Below are positions 56,354 to 64,000 of a stretch of DNA of 64,000 nt, in pieces. The notes beneath the pieces were generated by a model. It ran no database searches. It saw only the letters and a program-made list of their open reading frames with translations, and was not told the DNA's origin. The translations under genes were made by a program, and so were the position numbers. Source of the stretch: Tiliqua scincoides (lineage: Eukaryota; Chordata; Lepidosauria; Squamata; Scincidae); the NCBI RefSeq assembly GCF_035046505.1, contig NC_089822.1, positions 270,021,024 to 270,085,023 on the forward strand. The letters are read 5' to 3'. Each line of letters begins with the position of its first letter. The stretch's first letter is position 1.

Positions 56354-57828
56354 CTGTGGAAAGAGTGGCAATGCCAGTGTCAAGACTGGGATCCTTGGCT
56401 GACTCACAGGATGGATGCTGGAGTTTAGCAAAAGGAAGGGACCTTCTGATTCACCCCCTGCCCCCAAAGCAGTCACCCCACAAGTGCAGCATCCTCAACA
56501 GACGAAAACCTGCAGAGAAAGGGACTGTACGGCATTTGGTACAAATGCTCCAAAGCAAGAAGTAGCAGTCCTGGGACATCCCTGTGATCTCCTCTAGGAC
56601 TTTAGGGTAACTGTCCCTGAACCTCCACCACAGCTGAATAGCGGTCCCTCTAAACAAGGGGTGTGCAACCTTTTCTGTGTCACAGACACCTTTAAAATGA
56701 AAGCACTGGCCCCCTCCCCAGAAAAATGCAGACACACACAAAATGCCTTTTGCAGCTGGCTCACAGACCTTCTGGAGCCCACCCACAGACCGCAGGGCAA
56801 GAACTGCTACTCTGGACTGGAGGGCAAGAAGTGAGCATCGCCCCCCAGCATCTGGGTTTGTCCATCAGGGACGGCTCCTGAAATGGCCACTATTCATTTT
56901 TCCTGCACTGCCCTCTCTGCTCCCTCCTGCAGTTCTTTCCTTTTCATCCTGGAGTGAAGAAGAAGAATCCCCGAGTCTCCTGCTTGCCTTGACAATTTCT
57001 TTGAGGGTCAAATTGGCCACCCCGAATTCTCCACTACAGCTTCCAAGAAGGGAGGAAACTTCAGGGTCAGTGACCAGCCCGATCAGCACCCAAAGTAAGG
57101 GGATGGGGTCAGTGATTTCTGTACTGCCAATTGGATGCCATTTTTAAAGAAGGAAAAAATGGTTTTAAATGAACTTCCTGTCAGAAGGGGAAAAAGCTGG
57201 CACAGGGCAAAGGCATTTGAATTTTGATAAAGTGGAGAGTGAATCCTCCAGGGTAAAATATGTGTAGGATAACTGCAGAAATACTCCCTCCTCCTCCTCA
57301 ACTCTCTGAACCCCCATTTCAAAAAAGGGGGAAGGACCTTCGGCTGCCAGTCAAAGGAGAGATGGAGGGCCACAGACAGGTGTGTGTGCATAAACTATGC
57401 AAAGCAGGTGCAAGTTCCCAGAGGAAGGGATTTTCTGTTGCACGTGGGGCATTGCCCCCTTCCTAACAACAAGAACAACAAATATGTCATCTAACAACTT
57501 AAATATTGGCCTTCAGTGAGGCTGCCTGAAAGACTGTATTCCTCCATACAAGCCTTTGTGGAAGGCCCCCTCTTCTCTCGTCCCCACCACCCTCTGACAT
57601 CTTTATTTTAAGTATTGCTACTGCATTTCTTTTCTTCTGCTTCAGCAAAGGCCTCTTATTTGCTTTTATTTTTTCTAGCAATGTGCAGACATCCAAGAAT
57701 GGCTTTCACCATCTCCCTTATTTCTATTCAATGGTTCTGAAACAAAGACCAAGTGAAATAAATTTGCCTGACCTTTTTTGGACTTTCTCCCCATTTTTCC
57801 CCATCTTTCTTCTTTGCTCTTCTGTGCT

Positions 57829-57992
57829 CTTAAATTTGTACTCCAAATTTGTACACTCCAAATTTGTAGACTTAAATTTGTAAACTACTTACTTAAATTT
57901 GTAGACTACTTAAATTTGTAAACTACTTAAATTTGTAGACTACTTACTTAAATTTGTAGACTACTTAAATTTGTAGACTTAAATTTGTACTC
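57829..57992. repeat. Minisatellite in gene B intron 3
   Basis: Units around ACTTAAATTTGTAGACT, with variants, repeated about eight times. Copy A (near 1515-1545) has none. Confidence 0.88.
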
Positions 57993-58261
57993 CATACCAT
58001 TATTTTCACTTTCAGACACGTAGACTTGATCCAAGGACATGTGTTCAGACACACAGTAAACAAGGAGAAGGGGTGGAGCTGACTATGAGGCCTGGAATTT
58101 TGTGAACTGAACTGGGTGACCTGCTACTGGAGCCTTGTAGTTCTGGTCTGAAGGTGTGAGTTTCACTTTCCAAGGTTTGAATTGTACTAACACACGTTGG
58201 TATTTATGAAAAATCATTTCCACTACAGCTTTAATCTCTTTCAATGCACTTCTATTCCCCA

Positions 58262-58743
58262 ACGTAGTGCTTCTCAAACTTTTTAGTACAGGGACCCACT
58301 TCTCAGAATGACAATCTGTTGGACCCACTGGGAGAGATATAATGGTCAGAAGTGGCATCACCAAGCAGAAAATTTTTTAACATACCTTATATGACAAAAT
58401 TAAACCAAATTCATTAAACTAAAAGTTTATAATAAGCTTAAAAAATTATTTAAAATAAAGAAAACCCTCCTGAGCCTCCCAGGCAGTTGATTTTTTTTTT
58501 TTAATTCCCCAAACATCCAAAGGCTGCAATGCTATCAACTTATCTGGGAGTAAGCCCTATTGACTGTCATTATTAACAGCATATACAGAGGATATACACA
58601 TTGTTAACAGCATATAAACTGTGAAGATCTGTGACATTTCCCCAAATGCAGTCACATACCATCAGGAGTAGCATTAAAAATGAAAGAAATATTGAAATGA
58701 ATGGGGACCCACCTGAAATTGGCCGAGTGGGTCCTGAGCCACA
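58262..58743. mobile_element. hAT-type element (copy B, uninterrupted)
   Basis: Left AGTGCTTCTCAAACTTTT and GGGACCCACTTCTCAGAATG; right GTGGGTCCTGAGCCACAGTG. Orthologous in the duplication to 1816-4025. Confidence 0.6.
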
Positions 58744-59119
58744 GTGTGCCTGTTCTGGGGGGACTGTAATTTGTTAAGGCATCTGAGAGCTGTCCTAACT
58801 ACTATGAAGAAACTGCAGGGTCCAGAAGGGGTTGGGAAACAGAAGAGCTTTGAAAGCGGATTGAAGACGCTGTGGAGGCTCAGTCCGCACCCGCAGCCTG
58901 CAGCCAAGGGAGCCATCACAGAAGTGCAGGAGGAGGAGCTGGCAGAGAGGTCTGTACCACTTCCTGTGACAGGTGCATTTAGGGGAAAAGGGGAGGGGCG
59001 TCTTTCGCAGCCCTGCCTCTGTTGCCAGGTTGCTCAGGGGGCTGCTGCACCTGGGATGGGGGTGCGCCTCCCTCCGCCCTGCAGCTGCTTCGGGGCAGCT
59101 GGCCAGTTGCCTGCCTCAC

Positions 59120-59395
59120 CTTTCCGCAGCAGGGCGTTCTGCCCGCAGCTCAGGCACTTCTGCAGCCAGAGCAGGCACTGCTCCTCCAGGTGGACCTCGA
59201 TGTGCTCCATAAATGCCGCGTTCGCGTCCCACTTCGCCTGGGTGATCCGGGCGACCACGGCGGCTGCTTTCCCGGTGTGGGTGCCCTTGTCGTAGGTGAT
59301 GAAGTCCCTGCCCTCGTAGCTGTAGCGGCGGGACCCCCGTCTGCGCCCGTCCCAGCTCAGCTCGCAGCCCTACGTGCCCTTCCACAAGTTGAACC
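59120..59395 (-). pseudogene. MHC class I gene B, exon 3 (alpha2-like) with in-frame stop
   Basis: It is 276 bp, the same length as gene A exon 3, with TTCCAG acceptor and GTGAGG donor. In the spliced frame it reads FNLWKGT, then TAG (59370-59372) where gene A has the Tyr of MYGCEL, then GCELSWDG, YEGRDFITYDKGTHTG, ARITQAKWD and EEQCLLWLQKCLSCG. Both disulphide cysteines remain and two extra cysteines appear in KCLSCG, replacing Tyr171. Apart from the stop the frame is open, so inactivation may be fairly recent. Confidence 0.85.
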
Positions 59396-59582
59396 CTGGA
59401 AGGGACACGCGGGGGCGTGAGAGTTCGGGCACGGCCCCCCGCCCCCGGCAGGCAGTGACCGGAACGGGGCGCGGCTCCCGGGACTCCCCGCGCCTCCCCC
59501 CCGCCGGGCAGCTCGGGACCCGGGGCGGCAGGTCCACCCCCCCCCCCCGGCGGAGACGCTCTCCCTCCCGGCGCCGGCTCAC

Positions 59583-59849
59583 CTTCGCTCCCGCTGTGGT
59601 TGTAGTGCGGCATCGCGGTTCTCACGACCGCTCCGAAGGCCGCCGCCCAGTCCTGCGCGACCCGGGACCGGGGGTCCTGCTTGCCGTGCCCCTCCGTCCA
59701 GGGCGCTGCGGGCGCCGCTTTCCTCCCGGCGCTGTCGTAGTGGAAGAAGCGCTGCCCGTCCACGTCGCCCACCACGACCAGGCGGGGCAGCCCCGGGCTC
59801 GGCTCCGACATCCCCGTTAAGATGTAGCGCAGCGAGTGCGACGCCGAGC
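59583..59849 (-). pseudogene. MHC class I gene B, exon 2 (alpha1-like)
   Basis: It is 267 bp, 9 bp shorter than in gene A, with a CTCAG acceptor and GTGAGC donor. It begins [19 protein letters not shown], keeps VDGQRFF and AAPWTEG, and ends PHYNHSGSE. The glycosylation site (NHS) is kept. The stretch that is PQYWDRNTQ in gene A reads PRSRVAQDW here, so Tyr59 is gone, and residue 84 is His, neither Tyr nor Arg. No stop lies in this exon. These losses argue against normal peptide binding. Confidence 0.85.
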
Positions 59850-59920
59850 CTGAGAGGGGAGCGGACGGGGCAGAGTCAGGGTCTCCCCCCGCCTGCGGGC
59901 TCCGTCCCTAGGCCAGAGGG

Positions 59921-60075
59921 CAGTGGCGTAGCTGGAGGGGGGTCGGAGCAGCCAGTCTGGCAGGGAGCGGGCAAGCGGCCCCTCCCTTCGGAGCCATTCC
60001 CGGCGGGGGCAGTACGGCGCCGCTTGGCCGCCGCGCTGAGACTGGCTGCTCCGCCCCCCTCCAGCTACGCCACCG
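59921..60075. mobile_element. Palindromic hAT MITE in gene B intron 1
   Basis: 155 bp. Ends CAGTGGCGTAGCTGGAGGGG and its near-inverse (last bases CCG for CTG), pairing for about 38 bp. Flanks CCAGAGGG and GGAAAGGG are a weak 8-bp duplication. Same family as 18723 and 48863. Confidence 0.8.
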
Positions 60076-61239
60076 GGAAAGGGGCTGCCGGGGGGGGGGC
60101 GAGTGGAGGCAGCAGGACCGGGGCTGAGCGCCTGCGGCGGGAGGCCTGCTGGAGACCCCTCGCTGCACGCGCTGCCTGCACCCCTCGCGCAGCCACCGGG
60201 ACGGCCCTGCCAGCTGCGCAGGCCCTGCCCCAGGAGGCTGCAGCACACCGCGGGGAAACGGGTGGGGGTCCGTTCTACACTCCCTGCCGGCGCTGCGGCC
60301 GAAGCCTCCGCTGTCCTCCACGCCCCCCCCCCCCCGCGCACCTCGTTCAGCCTCCCCCTGCTTTGCTTCTCCTCGGAAAGCGCTTGAATTGTGCCCATCC
60401 GCGGGTGGTCCAAGCGTCTCAAGTCACCTTCAAGGGGAGACTTGGCACAGGTGGGGCGTCTCGTGCAGGACGAAAATCACGCCTCTTTCTTCACACAAGG
60501 AACACTTAAAAAATGGGTCTGCCTGGAGATGCTGCAGCCCCCCCCTTCCCCACTCACGTGCGTGTCCACAGAGTGCACCATTTAAAACAACCCCCATGGC
60601 CCACGTGGCTCCAACATCAGGGACAGACACAATCCCAGCACGTGCACCTTCCAGGTTTCCATGCACAAAGAGGCTGCACCCACCCACTGTCCCTTAAGAA
60701 GCCTCCTCAGAGAACAGCTGAGCGCAGCACCAGGCTCAGGGGTACAAATCCTCACAGTCTTCACATGGAGATGCTCCACCACCAAAACGTCTTTAAGATC
60801 TTTATTTGCTGCCTTTTCCTTTCATTGCAGGACTAACCAAAAAAAATGCACCTCCACTGCACCAGGAGGGCCCTGCCCCGCAGCTCCAGGCACTTCCCAG
60901 TTTTAAACTCTCCTCTTAAAGGCACTCTTACACGAAGGTGTGATTTCCCAGGTTATGCATGCATAACCATGCAGGTCTGCTAGCATGGACACTTTTGGAA
61001 GCATCCACAACCACCCGGCATCACAGGTACTCAGAGTAAAATTATCCAGAACACCACCCATCACACATCATGAAGACAATAACATCCCTGTTAAGACAGT
61101 CACATCCCCTTGGGAAAATGCTGCCTCATTGAATTTTTCCTTCTCTAATCAGACTCAGGCTGCAATCCTAACCACACTTTCCTGTCCCCATTGAACAAAA
61201 CAGCACTTACTTCTGAGTAGACCCGGTTAGGATCTATAT
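60076..61239. other. Gene B intron 1, partly duplicated block
   Basis: 60076-60380 is CpG-rich. 60755-61236 aligns with 5925-6412. No signal-peptide exon found on the minus strand. Confidence 0.5.
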
Positions 61240-62042
61240 CAGTAGTGGGATGGAGTATCCAGTCAGGTGACCTCATGCCCATCCTGAACTCCTCTTTCTG
61301 TAAGGTTAAGCATGGGGCTGCCTGGTGGCGTCTTGCCAGGTCTCCTGTTGGAACCAGCTGCTGCTCTGTGGAAGGGAAACCCACCCGATCCCCAGGGAAT
61401 GTAGGCAGCCAGCACACCCTGAGTCAGCAAGAGGGCCTTTCTTTCTAGCTAGACACATTCAGGGAATCAATGTCGTTCTCTTGCTCTTTCCACTCCAAGC
61501 TAACCTACAACTTTACCAGAGCAGCAATTTACTGGGTCGGGTTGTATTCTCTGATCTTAAGTAGTTCAAGGGCTCCCTCTGGTGGGCATCACGTTATTGC
61601 AACCAATTCAGTCAAGCAATCTCTCCACAGGCATCAAGCCAAGCACAGAGATTTTCCATCAGCTGGCTTCTTATATCTCTCTCTGCCCCTTCCCCCATCT
61701 GGCTCCTTTTGGGGTTTTTTTTAAAACTGGTAAAAATAATAAACTGGTTGAATTTCAACTCCTTTCCTGCCTAGTCCACGTTCATGGGTAATTTAGTGGA
61801 TCCTCACATCAGCTCATTCTCAACTGCTATTGTAATGTGACTATAAACTAGAACTGCTGTGTTCTGTGCCCTCCTGGAAGGGGTGGCTTCTCATATTATT
61901 AGAGTGGAGCCTGGAGAATGAGGGGGAGAGAACTGCCAGAGGTTACTAGCAGTGCAGTCCTACATGTGGCTAGGCAGGCATTGTGTTCAATGAGGCTTAT
62001 TCCCAGGGAAATATAGAAAGGACTGCAGCCCATGCTAGACTA
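61240..62042. other. Gene B intron 1, right-most duplicated block
   Basis: Aligns with 11019-11752. Includes about 60 bp (61486-61550) absent from A. Confidence 0.7.
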
Positions 62043-63451
62043 CTGCATCAGGCTTGGCCACGAGAAGGCACACTGAGCCAAAAGCCTTATAGGCAATCAA
62101 GGAGGTGCATCTTTGCCTATATGCTCTGTCGAGGAGGCAGTAGCTCCTTATCTGGTTGAGAAGCGGAATGCAGATTCAAGGACACAGCTCACATCGTAAA
62201 GAGTACACGGACATGAGGAAATCCATCACCACTTCAGTTTGTATTTACAAATTTACAATGGCAACAGCATAGCAGCAGCAGCATAGTAAAGACGAGACAA
62301 CAAATTCACAACACACAGGACCACCAATGCCCCACAAATGAGGGCTCTCACAGTCTTTCTTATAAAGCTCTGTGCATGAATCAGGGTAGTGTCTCATCCT
62401 CCTGCCACACCCTGTCTCATGATGCATGCCTCATCTCTTTGATTGCATCAGCTAGTTCACTTTATACCTGAGTCATGGTGACTCAGCACTTCACATACAT
62501 TTGGCCCTGCCTTATTCAGGCCTGCAAATTTCACCTGGGTTATGTTCTGACATGCTCATTGTCTTATCTGGTTACAGCCTCACCCCTGAGTGCGTCAGCC
62601 CTCCTTGGCACACTGCAACCTTCCACCTCCTTCATGTGTTCAGCAGAACTTGTGATGCTGCCTGCCTGCAGACACACTCTATATACAGGGCCCTGGTCGT
62701 GCGAATTAAACCTGTGTGTGCTGCTTGCATGTGTGAACCTAAGAGGCAAGAGCCTGGAGAGTGAACGTGGACCTGGACCCATCACAGAAATTCATTGTGG
62801 CATAAAGTGAAAAGCTCCAGAGACCCTGTACAGTCCTCCCCCAACAGAAAAGCAGCTGCCCCCAGGAGCAAAGAGGGCCACTGAAGCAAACCTTACTTGA
62901 CCCAAAGCTCCCATCCATCACTGTCCTTAGTGCCTCTAATGCTGCCTACAGCTCACTTGCTCCAGGGTGGCGGCAGCACTCCCGCCCCTGAATCTGCAAT
63001 GAGACCCCTGACTGGCCCACCAGAGGGGAAACACTTAACCAACAGGGAAAAGGCACCACAACCTGTCAGTGGTTGCTATGCAGACCTTGCAGTGGGAGGC
63101 TGCACTTCAAACAGGAAGTCCTTCAAATGGTACTTTGAACAAGTTTTTCCACTTAAAAAAACCAGGTATTAAGAAGGTGAGAAAGGAGTCAGCAGCAAGC
63201 CTTCCAGTGCCAGATGTTAAGCAACATCAAGCACTGGGATGGAGAATGAGGAGCTGGGCCTGGGGGCTCCTCCATCCTGCCCAGCTTGGCCTCTCTGCCC
63301 CTGCCCTGCCAGGTCTTTTTTTTGCTTCACAATTGGCCCAACAAAGAGGCCTGGAGAACCACAAGTGGCAGATGCCTGGGAGATCGGGGTGGAGCTTAAT
63401 ACCAAGATTCCCACAAGGGGGCTGCTAGACATTTCCTAATGTGCCAAGCCT
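62043..63451. other. Right flank, nothing firm
   Basis: No gene seen. 62470-62800 has a TATA-like and an ATTAAA-like motif in LTR-like order but no borders, so it is not called. Confidence 0.35.
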
Positions 63452-63933
63452 CCTGTGCAGCCTCTGCAGTCTAAGCGGTGTTGGAAAGTCCTCCTGAAGC
63501 CTTCTTGTCCTTTGTCTGGAAACTCTGCCTTCTTATCTGTGGCAGCTCCCCTGCTTGGTCACATGGCTACCTTGTCCACTGGGGAATACACAGGGCTCCT
63601 GCTGAAGAGTGTTCGTGGCAAATGGGCAGTTGGGGTGACAGAGCAGCCCCTTCTCAGATGTAAAGAAAGCAGTGCCATCACTTCATTGGTCTCAGCCGAT
63701 TGCCCAGAAAATGCCATGCAGATCATAGACCTGATAAAGATCTGTAATTAAGGCCCTGTTTTCAATCTCTTTAATCTTGTTAACATCCCAGGAGCTCCTG
63801 TGCAGGCTCTGCAGTCTTAGCGGTGCTGGAAAGTCCTCCTGCAGCCTCCTTGTCCTTTGTATGGAAACTGCCATCTTACCTGTGGCAGCTCTTCTGCTTG
63901 GTCACATGGCTACCTTGCCCACTGGGGAACACA
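63452..63933. repeat. Direct repeat of about 140 bp, 345 bp apart
   Basis: 63452-63592 and 63797-63933 share CTGGAAAGTCCTCCTG-like sequence, CTTGGTCACATGGCTACCTT and CCACTGGGGAA, at high similarity. Confidence 0.8.
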
Positions 63934-64000
63934 TTCTTGGGATGAAGTCATCAAGTGACTTGGTTGGAGCCCATCTGGCTTCTCCACCTCAGCCCTTGGA

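Larger units (their letters stand above)
56354..59119. other. Gene B intron 3 (copy B of the duplicated block)
   Basis: From 56778 it aligns with gene A intron 3 starting at base 1. It lacks the CR1 and L1 of copy A and holds a minisatellite and a hAT. The piece 58750-59119 diverges from A by indels. Confidence 0.75.
55062..59849 (-). pseudogene. MHC class I gene B, probable non-classical pseudogene (partial)
   Basis: A second class I heavy-chain gene, seen from alpha1 to the membrane exon. Exons in gene order: alpha1 59583-59849, alpha2 59120-59395, alpha3 56069-56353, transmembrane 55457-55543, with a spare transmembrane copy at 55062-55145 and a doubtful cytoplasmic exon at 54655-54693. 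Splice sites and phases are intact, but the alpha2 exon has an in-frame TAG at 59370-59372. Several groove anchors are replaced (no Tyr59; His at position 84; Cys at 171), so even before the stop it was unlike a classical molecule. The signal-peptide exon is not within the 4.1 kb upstream that the window shows. The surrounding DNA is a diverged duplicate of the gene A region. If the stop is polymorphic or a sequencing error, it would be a non-classical gene instead. Confidence 0.78.

Noticed and set aside
59374-60509. Plus- and minus-strand frames up to 201 codons beside gene B exons
   Set aside because: GC-rich shadows and CpG-rich intron sequence; no signal-peptide pattern and no splice phase that fits exon 2.
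62470-62800. LTR-like order of TATA and polyadenylation-like motifs
   Set aside because: No TG/CA borders with target duplication could be found.
60000-64000. Exon 1 of gene B
   Set aside because: No ATG with hydrophobic leader and phase-1 donor found on the minus strand here; it probably lies to the right.
1-64000. CRISPR arrays, bacterial operons, rRNA
   Set aside because: Spliced class I exons, LINEs, SINEs and hAT elements show this is vertebrate chromosome; no array or rRNA-like sequence seen.

Overview
This is vertebrate nuclear DNA, almost certainly from a non-avian reptile and most likely a squamate. The evidence is the mix of repeats (CR1/L3-type LINEs ending in an ATGTTCTT-like 8-mer, a young L2-clade LINE, L1 pieces, many hAT elements with 8-bp target duplications, tRNA-derived SINEs with ATT tails) together with MHC class I exons that carry the Arg84 typical of non-mammals. 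There are no bacterial genes, no CRISPR array and no recognisable RNA gene. The only host genes I can support are two MHC class I heavy-chain genes, both on the minus strand.

Gene A runs from the right towards the left edge. Its CpG-rich promoter carries an NF-kB-like site, a strong ISRE and CCAAT boxes. A signal-peptide exon lies at 18306-18372. After an unusually long first intron (about 13.4 kb, filled with transposons) come the alpha1 exon (4675-4950) and the alpha2 exon (4295-4570). Phases match, and the conserved peptide-anchoring residues that I checked are present. The alpha3 exon must lie to the left of the window.

Gene B shows alpha1 (59583-59849), alpha2 (59120-59395), alpha3 (56069-56353) and a transmembrane exon present twice in tandem (55457-55543 and 55062-55145). 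Its alpha2 exon has an in-frame TAG and it lacks several anchor residues, so it is probably a non-classical pseudogene. Its first exon is not in the window.

The two genes sit in a segmental duplication: 1-11752 matches 56778-62042 in colinear blocks. A CR1 (758-1153) and an L1 (1967-3807) are in copy A but missing from copy B, and a minisatellite (57829-57992) is only in B.

The 18.7-54 kb interval between the genes is a transposon nest. It holds an L2 LINE with endonuclease and reverse transcriptase broken by a single stop (26551-29973). It also holds an old L2 split by an L1 that carries a CR1 and by a 2.6-kb hAT that carries a CR1. Other layers are a CR1 inside a CR1, a hAT inside a CR1 that itself received a CR1, and a solo LTR inside a CR1. 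Two inverted structures are less easily explained: a 158-bp near-perfect palindrome (40960-41117) and a pair of 280-bp inverted arms about 2 kb apart (42644-42923 and 44885-45164). I found no evidence of a new multi-gene system. The interest lies in the MHC gene pair, its promoter, and the layered insertions that order events in time.
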